A stretch of 64,000 nt of DNA from the NCBI RefSeq assembly GCF_013378055.1, contig NZ_CP051130.1, positions 1,178,001 to 1,242,000 of the forward strand. Reading direction: 5' to 3'. The first letter of the stretch is position 1; each line of letters begins with the position of its first letter. Of this stretch, positions 44,784 through 53,595 are shown piece by piece. The position numbers and the translations under genes were made by a program. A model generated the notes under the pieces. That model made no database searches. It was not told the DNA's origin and saw nothing but the letters and a program-made list of their open reading frames with translations. The DNA comes from Parasphingopyxis sp. CP4. GTDB lineage: Bacteria; Pseudomonadota; Alphaproteobacteria; Sphingomonadales; Sphingomonadaceae.

Positions 44784-45998
44784 TTGGACTATCAGCGCGT
44801 ATTTTCGAAGGCCATTGAGCGGCTTCATGAAGAAGGCCGTTACCGGGTTTTCATCGATATTCTGCGGAACAAGGGCGCATTTCCCAATGCCCGCTGCTTT
44901 GCCGGCCATAACGGCCCCAAGCCGATTACCGTCTGGTGCTCGAACGATTATCTGTCGATGGGCCAGCATCCCAAGGTGATCGAAGCCATGGAAGAAGCGC
45001 TCCATGACGTGGGCGCCGGATCCGGTGGCACGCGCAATATTGGCGGCAACACACATTATCATATCGAGCTGGAAGAAGAGCTGGCCGACTTGCACGGCAA
45101 GGAAACCGCCCTGCTGTTCACGTCAGGCTATATCTCGAATGAAGCAACGCTGACGACGCTGGGCAAACTCCTGCCCGGTTGCGTCGTATTTTCCGACGAA
45201 CTCAACCATGCGTCAATGATCGCGGGCATCCGCAACGCCGGCTGCGAAAAACATGTCTGGCGCCACAATGATCTTGAACATCTCGAGGAGTTGCTGGCCG
45301 CCGAAGATCCGGAAACACCCAAGCTGATCGCGTTCGAAAGCGTCTATTCAATGGACGGCGATGTCGCGCCGATCTCCGAGATTTGCGATCTGGCCGACAA
45401 ATATAACGCCCTCACCTATTGCGACGAAGTCCATGCCGTCGGCATGTATGGCGAACACGGTGGCGGCATCACGGATCGCGACGGTGTCGCTGACCGCGTA
45501 ACGATTATCGAAGGTACGCTTGCCAAGGCGGTTGGCGTGATGGGCGGCTATATCGCGGCCGACAAGATGATCGTCGATGTAATCCGCAGCTATGCGCCCG
45601 GTTTCATCTTCACGACGAGCCTGTCACCGGTTCTTGTCGCCGGTGCTCTTGCCAGCGTCAAACATCTCAAAGCATCGAGCGAAGAGCGTGAGGCGCAGCA
45701 GGCATCTGCCGCCATGCTCAAATCAATGTTCTCTGAGGCCGGCTTGCCGGTGATGGACACGACAACCCATATCGTTCCGCTGATGGTTGGCGATCCGATC
45801 AAGGCGAAGCGGATCAGCGACATCCTGCTCGCCGAATATGGCTGCTATGTTCAGCCGATCAACTATCCCACCGTACCGCGCGGTACCGAGCGTCTCCGCT
45901 TCACCCCGGGGCCAACCCATAATGAAGCAATGATGCGCGATCTCACCAAGGCACTGGTCGAGATTTGGGACCGGATGGAGCTGCGCCTCGCGGCCTGA
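44784..45998 (+). CDS. hemA: 5-aminolevulinate synthase
   Basis: Condenses glycine and succinyl-CoA to 5-aminolevulinate, the C4 (Shemin) entry to haem used by alphaproteobacteria. The protein starts (M)[20 protein letters not shown], so TTG 44784, placed after GGGGA, is the start. Marks include [44 protein letters not shown] and the PLP lysine in [14 protein letters not shown] (about 253). 404 residues, normal length. Confidence 0.96.
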   Translation: MDYQRVFSKAIERLHEEGRYRVFIDILRNKGAFPNARCFAGHNGPKPITVWCSNDYLSMGQHPKVIEAMEEALHDVGAGSGGTRNIGGNTHYHIELEEELADLHGKETALLFTSGYISNEATLTTLGKLLPGCVVFSDELNHASMIAGIRNAGCEKHVWRHNDLEHLEELLAAEDPETPKLIAFESVYSMDGDVAPISEICDLADKYNALTYCDEVHAVGMYGEHGGGITDRDGVADRVTIIEGTLAKAVGVMGGYIAADKMIVDVIRSYAPGFIFTTSLSPVLVAGALASVKHLKASSEEREAQQASAAMLKSMFSEAGLPVMDTTTHIVPLMVGDPIKAKRISDILLAEYGCYVQPINYPTVPRGTERLRFTPGPTHNEAMMRDLTKALVEIWDRMELRLAA

Positions 45999-46098
45999 AA
46001 GGGTCACTGACGGACGTAGCCCAATTCCCAATCCGTCCTTGCATTCTCCCCAAGAAACGACATTGAGCATCTAAACCGGTTCAGCGAGAGGCGCATTT

Positions 46099-46776
46099 AT
46101 GGAATATGATGAGGTAGTTAGAGGCCGTAGAAGCATCCGTGGCTTCAGCGATAAGCCCGTGACGCGCGAGACGATGGAAGAGATTATCGAGCTCGCCTGC
46201 CGCGCGCCGTCCAGCTTCAATAATCAGTGCTGGAACTTCACCGTCGTGACGGGCGATCCCCTCGATGCGATCCGCACGGGCAACACCGAGGGCATTCTCG
46301 CTGGCAAACCAGATTCTCGCGAGTTCCGCAGTTTCAACAAAGTGCCGGACGAACATCGTGGTCGCCAGATCGAGATTGCGAAACAGCTGTTTGGCGCAAT
46401 GGGTATTGAGCGCGAAGACAAAGAAGGCCGGCAAGATTGGGTATTGCGCGGCTTCCGCCAGTTCGATGCACCGGTCTCTGTCGTTGTCACATATGATAAA
46501 GTGATTCTGGGATCGGACATCGCGCCCTTCGATTGCGGCGCGGTCACGAACGCGCTCGTCACGGCGGCCTGGTCGCGGGGCTTGGGCTGCGTGATCAACA
46601 GCCAGGGCATCATGCAGTCGCCGGTTGTCCGCGAACATGCCGGCGTGCCCGATGACCAGGTCATCATGATTTGCGTCGCGATGGGCTATCCTGATCCGGA
46701 CTTCCCGGCCAATGCCGTCTATTCGCACCGCAAGCCGCTCGACGAGACGGTGCGCTTCGTCGGGTTCGAGGATTAA
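46099..46776 (+). CDS. Nitroreductase family protein
   Basis: A 225-residue FMN-dependent oxidoreductase of the nitroreductase fold: VRGRRSIRGFSDKPVTRETM (residues 7-26), ELACRAPSSFNNQCWNFTVV with the flavin-binding SSFNNQ, and GAVTNALVTAAWSRGLGCVI (about 151-170). Physiological substrate unknown. GAGAGGCGC precedes the ATG. Monocistronic between hemA and rpiB. Confidence 0.9.
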   Translation: MEYDEVVRGRRSIRGFSDKPVTRETMEEIIELACRAPSSFNNQCWNFTVVTGDPLDAIRTGNTEGILAGKPDSREFRSFNKVPDEHRGRQIEIAKQLFGAMGIEREDKEGRQDWVLRGFRQFDAPVSVVVTYDKVILGSDIAPFDCGAVTNALVTAAWSRGLGCVINSQGIMQSPVVREHAGVPDDQVIMICVAMGYPDPDFPANAVYSHRKPLDETVRFVGFED

Positions 46777-46880
46777 TTCCAGCCTGACAGCGCGTTCATG
46801 TGGAAAAAACCACAATGGGTGGTGGCGTAGATCGTCCAGCACGACTAAATGGGCAGTCGCACCGCCGACGGAGGCCCCGT

Positions 46881-47351
46881 ATGTCGCACAGCATTGTCAT
46901 CGCATCGGATCACGCAGCCATTGAGCTGAAGGCAGCGCTTGTCGCCTGGCTCGAGGAACAGGGCCATGATGTGACGGATCTTGGTCCGCACAATCACCAA
47001 TCTGTCGACTATCCCGATTATGGCTATGCCCTTGCTGAAGCGATCGCCGCTGGCGACGAACAATTCGGCGTCGCGCTGTGCGGTTCAGGCATTGGCATCT
47101 CCATGGCCGTCAATCGCAACCCGGCCTGTCGTTGCGCGCTCGTATCCGACAATCTCGCAGCGCGCCTGTCGCGCGAGCATAACGACGCCAATGTCATTGC
47201 CATGGGCGCCCGGCTGATCGGGATCGAAACCGCGAAAGACTGCCTCGCCGCATTCCTGTCGACCGAATTTGGTGGCGATCGCCATCAGCGCCGCGTCGAC
47301 AAGCTGTCCAACCCAACCCCCTCGTCCGCCGTTTCGAAGGAAGTCGCATGA
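46881..47351 (+). CDS. rpiB: Ribose-5-phosphate isomerase B
   Basis: Interconverts ribose-5-phosphate and ribulose-5-phosphate. The 156-residue protein has [12 protein letters not shown] (residues 6-17), [16 protein letters not shown], the active-site segment [17 protein letters not shown] and [21 protein letters not shown] 46881 is placed by GGAGG at the right spacing. Its stop overlaps glyA (ATGA), an arrangement common in alphaproteobacteria. Confidence 0.95.
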   Translation: MSHSIVIASDHAAIELKAALVAWLEEQGHDVTDLGPHNHQSVDYPDYGYALAEAIAAGDEQFGVALCGSGIGISMAVNRNPACRCALVSDNLAARLSREHNDANVIAMGARLIGIETAKDCLAAFLSTEFGGDRHQRRVDKLSNPTPSSAVSKEVA

Positions 47352-48661
47352 GCACCAACCCTGCCAATCTCAACGATGTCCAGCCGGACGGGTTCTTCAC
47401 CGATCGCGTGGAGGCAAGTGATCCGGACGTCGCCGGCGCGTTGAAAGCCGAACTGACCCGCCAGCAAAAGCAGATCGAGCTGATCGCGTCGGAGAATATA
47501 GTCTCCAAGGCAGTGCTCGAAGCGCAGGGCTCGGTGCTGACCAACAAATATGCCGAAGGCTATCCCGGGCGTCGCTATTATCAGGGCTGCGCTCCGTCAG
47601 ATTCTGTTGAGACGCTGGCCATCGAACGCGCCAAGGAATTGTTTGGCTGCGGCTTTGCCAATGTCCAACCGCATTCGGGTGCCCAGGCGAATGGCGCCGT
47701 GATGCTCGCGCTTACCAAACCGGGAGACACAATCCTCGGCATGTCGCTCGATGCGGGTGGTCATCTCACCCATGGCGCAAAGCCAGCCCAGTCAGGCAAA
47801 TGGTTCAACGCCATCCAATATGGCGTGCTCGAAGATACCCATCTGATCGACTATGATCAGGTCGAGGCCCTCGCCAAGGAACATGAGCCGAAACTCATTA
47901 TCGCCGGTGGTTCGGCTTATCCGCGTATCATCGATTTCGCGCGTTTCCGGGAAATCGCCGATATGGTGGGTGCCTATCTGATGGTGGACATGGCGCATTT
48001 CGCTGGCCTCGTGGCCGCAGGCGTCCATCCGACACCGTTCGGTCATGCCCATATCGTCACCACGACAACGCACAAGACCTTGCGTGGTCCGCGCGGTGGC
48101 ATGGTGATGACCGATGACGAAGCAATCGCGAAGAAGATCAATTCCGCCGTCTTCCCGGGACTACAGGGCGGCCCGCTTATGCATGTTATCGCTGCCAAGG
48201 CCGTGGCCTTTGGCGAAGCCTTGCGGCCAGAATTCAAGAGCTATTCCGCAGCCGTGATCGAAAATGCCAAGGCACTGGCGAGCCGGCTGAAAGAGCGCGG
48301 TGCCGATGTGATTGCCGGTGGCACAGATACGCATCTTGCGCTCATCGACCTGCGCCCGCTTGGCGTCACCGGCCGGGACGCCGATGAGGCACTGGAGCGC
48401 GCCGGGATCACCTGCAACAAGAATGGCGTGCCCTTCGATCCGCTTCCGCCGGCAAAGACCAGCGGCATTCGGGTTGGCTCGCCTGCGGGCACGACACGCG
48501 GCTTCGGTCCGGCCGAGTTCCGCGAAATTGCCGATATGGTCGCCGATGTACTCGATGGCCTGCGCGACAAGGGCGAAGATGGCGATCCCGCCGTCGAAGC
48601 CGAAGTCCGCACGCGTGTCGAAGCGCTGTGCGATCGTTTCCCGATCTACCCCGAACTCTAA
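47348..48661 (+). CDS. glyA: Serine hydroxymethyltransferase
   Basis: Converts serine and tetrahydrofolate to glycine and 5,10-methylene-THF, using PLP. The 437-residue protein has [20 protein letters not shown] (about 38-57), [28 protein letters not shown] and the PLP lysine in [15 protein letters not shown] (about 243). Co-translated with rpiB; nrdR follows after 9 bases. Confidence 0.97.
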   Translation: MSTNPANLNDVQPDGFFTDRVEASDPDVAGALKAELTRQQKQIELIASENIVSKAVLEAQGSVLTNKYAEGYPGRRYYQGCAPSDSVETLAIERAKELFGCGFANVQPHSGAQANGAVMLALTKPGDTILGMSLDAGGHLTHGAKPAQSGKWFNAIQYGVLEDTHLIDYDQVEALAKEHEPKLIIAGGSAYPRIIDFARFREIADMVGAYLMVDMAHFAGLVAAGVHPTPFGHAHIVTTTTHKTLRGPRGGMVMTDDEAIAKKINSAVFPGLQGGPLMHVIAAKAVAFGEALRPEFKSYSAAVIENAKALASRLKERGADVIAGGTDTHLALIDLRPLGVTGRDADEALERAGITCNKNGVPFDPLPPAKTSGIRVGSPAGTTRGFGPAEFREIADMVADVLDGLRDKGEDGDPAVEAEVRTRVEALCDRFPIYPEL

Positions 48662-48670
48662 AGCCGATCG

Positions 48671-49132
48671 ATGCGCTGCCCTTTCTGTGCCCATGACAGC
48701 AGCCAGGTAAAGGACAGCCGGCCCACCGAAGACGGCGCCACAATCCGCCGGCGTCGCCAGTGCGAGAGCTGCGCGGCGCGCTTCACGACCTTTGAGCGGA
48801 TCCAGCTGCGCGAACTGACCGTGATCAAAAGCAAGGACCGGCGCGAAAGTTTCGATCGCGACAAGCTCCATCTCTCGGTCTCACTCGCCTGTCGCAAACG
48901 CGGCGTTGAGCTGGAGCAAATCGACCAGCTGGTCTCGGGTATCCAGCGCCAGCTCGAAACCAGTGGTGACACCGAGATCCAGTCCAGCCGGATTGGCGAG
49001 ATGGTCATGGAAGGCCTGCAACAGCTCGACAGCGTCGCCTATATCCGTTTTGCCAGCGTCTATAAGGACTTCCGCGAGGCCAAGGATTTCGAGGAGTTCG
49101 CGGGCACGGTGAAAGATCTGTTCGAAGAGTGA
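48671..49132 (+). CDS. nrdR: Transcriptional repressor NrdR
   Basis: NrdR represses ribonucleotide reductase genes according to the ATP/dATP level. The 153-residue protein has the zinc ribbon [19 protein letters not shown] ... [19 protein letters not shown] (residues 1-45) and an ATP-cone domain ([20 protein letters not shown], then [18 protein letters not shown]). The stop overlaps a GTG at 49129 (GTGA) that opens the frame of the first repeat copy. Confidence 0.96.
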   Translation: MRCPFCAHDSSQVKDSRPTEDGATIRRRRQCESCAARFTTFERIQLRELTVIKSKDRRESFDRDKLHLSVSLACRKRGVELEQIDQLVSGIQRQLETSGDTEIQSSRIGEMVMEGLQQLDSVAYIRFASVYKDFREAKDFEEFAGTVKDLFEE

Positions 49133-49247
49133 GCATCTCGACAGCCATACCGCCGTCCGAGAGGGAGGATAGGGTCTCGGCTTCGCTCGACCCAGCCCCT
49201 CGACTACGCTCGGGACAAGCGGGCGGTGCGCAATCGCCACTCCCCAA
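49129..49247 (+). pseudogene. Possible displaced 5' end of trmJ
   Basis: GTG 49129 overlaps the nrdR stop (GTGA), the usual form of operon coupling. Its frame reads STAIPPSERE and then VSASLDPAPRLRSGQAG, the same peptide that precedes the TrmJ domain at 49602-49705, before running into unrelated sequence and stopping at 49341. I infer that this was the original start of trmJ, cut off when the GIY-YIG gene and a second repeat copy came in. It could instead be plain repeat DNA. Confidence 0.4.
49144..49247 (+). repeat. Direct repeat copy 1 with 51-bp core
   Basis: 104 bp that align without gaps to 49602-49705. The core 49173-49223 is identical to 49631-49681; the flanks differ at several positions. 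The core starts GGTCTCGGCTTCGCTCGACC and contains CTCGACTACGCTCGGGACAA, typical of intergenic repeats in sphingomonads. Confidence 0.92.
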
Positions 49248-49286
49248 CTCCGCCTATCCTGACCGCCCCAACCCCGCCTATCCTGA
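49242..49286 (+). repeat. Short tandem repeat with 24-bp period
   Basis: Two 21-bp units, 49242-49262 and 49266-49286, differ at one position; each contains CCGCCTATCCTGA. They join copy 1 to the inverted copy. Confidence 0.85.
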
Positions 49287-49323
49287 GCGTAGTCGAAGGA
49301 CCAGATCGAGCGAAGCCGAGATC
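49272..49323 (-). repeat. Inverted copy of the repeat core, left of the GIY-YIG gene
   Basis: The reverse complement of 49272-49323 matches 49173-49224 at 42 of 52 positions by hand alignment, with both ends of the core well kept. With copy 2 at 49631-49682 it brackets the GIY-YIG frame as an imperfect terminal inverted repeat; with copy 1 it forms an inverted pair 47 bases apart that could fold into a long hairpin. Confidence 0.88.
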
Positions 49324-49337
49324 TTCAAGAGATCCAA

Positions 49338-50399
49338 ATGACCTTCTACGCCTATATCCTGCGTTGCGCCGATCAGCATTATTACACTGGCCACACCGAC
49401 AATCTTGAGCGTCGTATCGCCGAGCATCAATCAGGCGCGTTCAAAGGCTATACCAGCGAACGCCTTCCCGTTGAATTAGTATGGTCTCAAGACTTCCCGT
49501 CGCGCGATGAAGCGAAAAACGCGGAAGCTCGGATCAAAAAATGGTCGCGTGCAAAAAAAGAAGCGCTGATTGATGGCGATTGGGATGCGCTGAATCGTGC
49601 TGCCATACCGCCGTTAGAGAGGGAGAAGACGGTCTCGGCTTCGCTCGACCCAGCCCCTCGACTACGCTCGGGACAAGCGGGTCACAAGGGGTCGCCACTC
49701 CCCAAAATCGTCCTTGTCCGCCCGCAGCTTGGCGAGAATATCGGCAAGGCGGCGCGGGCGATGCTCAATTTCGGGCTGAGCGAGATGCGGATCGTCAGCC
49801 CGCGGGACGGTTGGCCGAACCCCGATGCGTTTCCAGCCGCCTCTGGCGCAGACATGGTGCTCGAAAATGCGCAGCTGTTTGATACCGTGGCCGATTCCGT
49901 GGCCGATTGCGGCCATATCTACGCCACAACGGTCCGCAAACGCGGGCTCGACAAGCCGGTCGTGACGCCTGAAATCTGTGCCGCCAATATCCGGTCTCTC
50001 GACGCGCCATCAGCACTGCTGTTTGGACCGGAACGCTCTGGCCTCGATGCCGAAGATGTCGCCCTGGCCAATACGATCGTCACCGTGCCGATCAATCCGG
50101 AATTCGGGTCGCTCAACCTGGCCCAGGCGGTCATCCTGCTGGCCTATGAATGGTCGAAAGGCGCCGACCTCGCCATTCCCACCGAGAAGGACCGCCTTCC
50201 CCCTGCGCCGCACAAGGATCTGGAAGCGCTGATCGAACATCTCGAAAAAGTGCTGGAACCGACCGGCTATTTCTTCCCGCCCGATCGGACTCCGACGACC
50301 AAGCGCAATTTGCGGACGATCCTCACCAAGCCCGAATGGACCGCGCCGGACGTCCAAGCCTTGCGGGGGGTATTATCGGCAATCGAGAAGAAGCGTTAG
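49338..50399 (+). CDS. trmJ: GIY-YIG nuclease domain fused to tRNA methyltransferase TrmJ
   Basis: One 353-residue frame holds two unrelated proteins. Residues 1-85 are a GIY-YIG domain of the YhbQ/URI type (FYAYILRCADQHYYTGHTDN, ERRIAEHQSG, then EARIKKWSRAKKEALI). Residues 86-122 are a linker encoded by repeat copy 2. Residues 123-353 are TrmJ, the SPOUT enzyme that 2'-O-methylates position 32 of tRNAs: VRPQLGENIGKAARAMLNFG, LLFGPERSGLDAED and PEFGSLNLAQAVILLAYEW. There is no ATG, GTG or TTG in frame between the linker and the TrmJ domain, so TrmJ seems to be made only as a fusion. nrdR-trmJ adjacency is common in relatives, which supports insertion of the nuclease part. Confidence 0.88.
   Translation: MTFYAYILRCADQHYYTGHTDNLERRIAEHQSGAFKGYTSERLPVELVWSQDFPSRDEAKNAEARIKKWSRAKKEALIDGDWDALNRAAIPPLEREKTVSASLDPAPRLRSGQAGHKGSPLPKIVLVRPQLGENIGKAARAMLNFGLSEMRIVSPRDGWPNPDAFPAASGADMVLENAQLFDTVADSVADCGHIYATTVRKRGLDKPVVTPEICAANIRSLDAPSALLFGPERSGLDAEDVALANTIVTVPINPEFGSLNLAQAVILLAYEWSKGADLAIPTEKDRLPPAPHKDLEALIEHLEKVLEPTGYFFPPDRTPTTKRNLRTILTKPEWTAPDVQALRGVLSAIEKKR
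49602..49705 (+). repeat. Direct repeat copy 2, coding for the GIY-YIG/TrmJ linker
   Basis: Aligns without gaps to copy 1 (49144-49247), with a 51-bp identical core at 49631-49681. It is translated in the same frame as copy 1, giving VSASLDPAPRLRSGQAG within the linker of the fusion protein. Confidence 0.92.
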
Positions 50400-50722
50400 T
50401 CCCGGATATCGTCGTAGCGTATGAATTCGTACGCGATCGAGTTCTCGACCAGCAATTCCCATAGCGCCGCCGCCAAAGGTACCGGTACGCCGAGCTCAGC
50501 CGCATAGGCCTTCACATTGGCGATGACATCCGCCTTCCGCTCTTCGTCGCGAACCGTATCGCGCGTGGGTTTGATCCGTGCCGCCGCATCCATATAGCCG
50601 AAGCGTCGCGCCATCAGCGTGACGAGTGCGCGATCGATAGCGTCCACGCCCTCCCGGACTTCGGCCATCGTGCTCGTATCGGCGGGATCGACGGTCTCGT
50701 CGACAGATTTTACATCGGTCAT
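50396..50722 (-). CDS. Chorismate mutase family protein (AroQ type)
   Basis: A 108-residue all-helical protein: AEVREGVDAIDRALVTLMARRFGYMDAAARIK (about 20-51, with the substrate-binding Arg residues), RDTVRDEERKADVIANVKAYA and ALWELLVENSIAYEF. This fits the AroQ-class chorismate mutases and related pyruvate lyases. It may feed phenylalanine/tyrosine synthesis. It converges with the trmJ fusion, overlapping by four bases. Confidence 0.88.
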   Translation of the reverse strand: MTDVKSVDETVDPADTSTMAEVREGVDAIDRALVTLMARRFGYMDAAARIKPTRDTVRDEERKADVIANVKAYAAELGVPVPLAAALWELLVENSIAYEFIRYDDIRD

Positions 50723-50784
50723 GGGCAGCGTCTCTAACCGGTCGGGAGTGAATGTCGAGAAGCGATTCTAACGGAACCGCGCGA

Positions 50785-52566
50785 CTAGAGCCGATCCATA
50801 TTGAGCCAGTTATCCGAGCCCAGCCATACCCGTTCAAGCGCTGCATCAGCGGCAGCCGCCTCGACTTCATTTCCGAGCGCGCGTTCGGTCTCTGCAAGGC
50901 CATATAGCGCCCAGCCATTGGCCGGTGCGCGGACCAGTGCTGCCATGAAGGCGTCCTTGGCTTCATCATGCCGCCCAGCCTGATGCAGGGCCGCGCCAAG
51001 TGACTGATCTACTGGATAATACCAATAGGGCGGCTCGGTGTAGGGCAGCGCGTCCTGGAGCGCGATCGCCTCCCGATATAGTGTGACTGCCTCATCATAA
51101 TTACCATTGCCATAGGCGAACCGCGCGCGCACCACGGCTTCGGCCAGGGTCAGGAGTTCAGGGCCAGGAACCCCCTGTTCGACCATTAGCGACAGATCAT
51201 GCTCAGCCCGAATGGTGTTGAGCGCCTCCAGCTCGCGGGCAAATCCTTCGGCATCGCGGAGCTGCGCATAGGCTGTTGCCCGCGCATAATGCCGAATCGC
51301 TACCACATATGGCAGGCGCGAATCCGCTTCGCGCATCTCCAAAATCCGCTCCGGTGTCGCAAATTGCGCAGCGGCCATATAGGGGGCTGCATGGATCGGC
51401 TGAACCCAGGCCATTTGGGCCGCAATGTCAGCGCTCAGGACACGCTGCAGACGAACCGACTCGCGTATGGCGGTGGGCATGTCACCCGCCATCTGCGCGG
51501 ACGTCACAATGAAGTGCACATTGTGCGGATAATAGCCGAAACGGTACAGGCCATCATCGCCAACGCTCGCCAGATAATCTTCATCGGCCCGCGTCGCGGT
51601 AATGTTGACGCGAATGGAATCGGCATAGCGCCCGATGCGATAATAGATATGCGCCGGCATATGGTTGAGATGCCCGGAGGATGGCGCAATCCATTCGGCC
51701 AGGCGATCGGCAGCCGCCTCAGCCCGGGTCGGATCGCCGCTATTTTCCATAAGATGGATGTAAAGATGCGCCGCCTGGGGATGCGAGAGATTGCGATCGA
51801 GCACGGTTTCGATCAGCTGCAGGCCATCGCCAACCAGTCCGCGGCTCACCTGGCCGCCCGGTTCCCAATAATCCCAGGGGCTCGTATCCATCGCCGCTTC
51901 GGCCGCCAAGACAGCGATCTCATCATTCTCTGGAAAGCGTGCTGCAACCTCGAGCATGGCATTGGCATAAGCAAGATCGAGCGCGGCGCGATCTGCGTCC
52001 GGCGCGTCTGAATAACGCTGGGCCAGGGCATCAATAAGCGCCTGGCCTTCCGGAGATGCGTTGTCCCGCAATTCGACAGCGCGGTTTAGTGCGGCAACTG
52101 CTGGCGCCACCGCTTCTGGCATCATCGGCGCGTTGATATTCGGGCCAAGTGCCAAGGCTTCGCCCCAGAAGCACATCGCACAGTCGGGTTCGAGTGCCTG
52201 GCCTGCCTGGAAGGATCGGATCGCGGCGTGATGGTTGAAGCCGTAAGTGAGCATGATGCCCTGGGTGAAATAGCCCCGCACCATATCGCTCTCGGAATCT
52301 GCTGAAAGTTGGAATTCGGGCAGATCATCGAACAGTGGCATCACGTCGGATCCCGCGTCGGCCATGGTCATCGCAGTGGCGAGTTTCAGACGCGTATCGA
52401 GCGTGCTTATGCCGCTCCGTTGGCTGCATAGCGCCACAGCGCGGCGCACGGGATCGAGCATCGCCAGCGTTTCGGCCGATGGCCCGTCACTGCGCGTCTC
52501 CATCGCTGCACTTTGTGAAACCGCAAAAACACCGGCTAAGCTGGTCGCAAGCAAGATCTTTTTCAT
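50785..52566 (-). CDS. Exported tetratricopeptide-repeat protein
   Basis: A 593-residue protein with a signal peptide (residues 1-21, ending SQSAA-ME). Helical repeats run through the whole length; TPR-like units are clearest at about 100-145 and at 520-575 (SLGAALHQAGRHDEAKDAFM, GWALYGLAETERALGNEVEA). Between them are highly specific segments: EPDCAMCFWGEALALGPNIN, QAAHLYIHLMENSGDP and HLNHMPAHIYYRIGRYADSI. This richness in Cys, His and aromatic residues suggests a ligand or cofactor site. Function unknown. Confidence 0.82.
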   Translation of the reverse strand: MKKILLATSLAGVFAVSQSAAMETRSDGPSAETLAMLDPVRRAVALCSQRSGISTLDTRLKLATAMTMADAGSDVMPLFDDLPEFQLSADSESDMVRGYFTQGIMLTYGFNHHAAIRSFQAGQALEPDCAMCFWGEALALGPNINAPMMPEAVAPAVAALNRAVELRDNASPEGQALIDALAQRYSDAPDADRAALDLAYANAMLEVAARFPENDEIAVLAAEAAMDTSPWDYWEPGGQVSRGLVGDGLQLIETVLDRNLSHPQAAHLYIHLMENSGDPTRAEAAADRLAEWIAPSSGHLNHMPAHIYYRIGRYADSIRVNITATRADEDYLASVGDDGLYRFGYYPHNVHFIVTSAQMAGDMPTAIRESVRLQRVLSADIAAQMAWVQPIHAAPYMAAAQFATPERILEMREADSRLPYVVAIRHYARATAYAQLRDAEGFARELEALNTIRAEHDLSLMVEQGVPGPELLTLAEAVVRARFAYGNGNYDEAVTLYREAIALQDALPYTEPPYWYYPVDQSLGAALHQAGRHDEAKDAFMAALVRAPANGWALYGLAETERALGNEVEAAAADAALERVWLGSDNWLNMDRL

Positions 52567-52831
52567 TGGAAGCCCCCTATTCTTCGGCAGCTATATGCCA
52601 GATGTGCGGCGTTTTTTCCATTGGGCATGCTGAACCATCAGCGTTACATCCGGTTTCTCGCCAATTCCGTAGTGTTCCGGTAGCTCCAAAAGCCTTGACT
52701 TTACCCCGTTCAGCAGCCACATGCGCGCCTTCGCAATTGGCCCTGCACCCCGGTGAAGCGGTGGCCGCGTTCAGCAGCAGGCTGTTCGGTGCGGTTCCGG
52801 GAACGACATAAACGCGAATTGGAGACAGACA
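52567..52831. other. Intergenic region upstream of rpsD
   Basis: 265 bases without a gene between the divergent TPR gene and rpsD. It must hold both promoters. GGAGACAGACA before the rpsD ATG is its ribosome-binding site. No clear -35/-10 pair or hairpin was seen. Confidence 0.4.
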
Positions 52832-53446
52832 ATGTCAAAGCGCAAAAGCGCCAAGTATAAACTCGATCGCCGGATGGGCGAAAACATCTGGGGTCGTCCG
52901 AAAAGCCCGGTAAATCGTCGCGAATACGGTCCTGGTCAGCACGGTCAGCGCCGCAAAGGCAAGCTTTCCGACTTCGGTGTGCAGCTGCGCGCCAAGCAGA
53001 AGCTGAAAGGCTATTACGGTGACATCACCGAAAAGCAGTTCCGCCGCGCCTATAAAGAAGCGAGCGCCATGAAAGGCGATACCTCGCAGAACCTGATCGG
53101 CATTCTCGAACAGCGTCTCGACATGATCGTGTATCGCGCCAAGTTCGCACCGACGATTTTTGCCGCGCGCCAGCTCGTCAATCACGGCCATGTCCGCGTC
53201 AATGGCGGCAAGTGCAACATCCCGTCGCGCCGGATCCGTCCTGGCGACGAGATCACGCTGCGTTCCAAGGCCCAGGAAATGGCCCTGGTTCTTGAAGCAC
53301 AGAGCCTCAACGAACGCGAAACACCGGAATATGTTGTGCCCGATGGCACATCCAAGGTCGTGTTCACGCGGATCCCGACACTCGATGAAGTGCCTTATCC
53401 GGTGAAGATGGAACCGAACTTGGTCGTCGAATTCTATTCGCGCTAA
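52832..53446 (+). CDS. rpsD: 30S ribosomal protein S4
   Basis: A 204-residue protein that starts 30S assembly by binding 16S rRNA. Marks include [20 protein letters not shown] (about 10-29), [20 protein letters not shown] and the S4 RNA-binding domain with [20 protein letters not shown] and [20 protein letters not shown]. Monocistronic, followed by a good intrinsic terminator. Confidence 0.97.
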   Translation: MSKRKSAKYKLDRRMGENIWGRPKSPVNRREYGPGQHGQRRKGKLSDFGVQLRAKQKLKGYYGDITEKQFRRAYKEASAMKGDTSQNLIGILEQRLDMIVYRAKFAPTIFAARQLVNHGHVRVNGGKCNIPSRRIRPGDEITLRSKAQEMALVLEAQSLNERETPEYVVPDGTSKVVFTRIPTLDEVPYPVKMEPNLVVEFYSR

Positions 53447-53472
53447 GGTTTCGAGGAAAACCCAATCAAGAA

Positions 53473-53497
53473 GGGCGGCCTGCGGGTCGCCCTTTTT
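53473..53497 (+). terminator. Intrinsic terminator of rpsD
   Basis: GGGCGGCC (53473-53480), loop TGCG, GGTCGCCC (53485-53492), then five T. The stem has one G-T pair. It lies 26 bases after the rpsD stop. Confidence 0.9.
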
Positions 53498-53595
53498 GTA
53501 TCTGATCAACATATTTGCAGATCAGCTGCGCGGCATCGGTGATTGTCCAACGCCGATCTCCTGCATATGAAAATAGCCAACCGTTTCAGGAGATC

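Noticed and set aside
46795-46815. Hairpin TGTGG-AAAAAA-CCACA before rpiB
   Set aside because: Only a five-base-pair stem without a T run; not distinct from chance.
49144-49705. CRISPR array or insertion sequence
   Set aside because: Only three copies in mixed orientation, no regular spacers and no transposase; the GIY-YIG explanation fits better.
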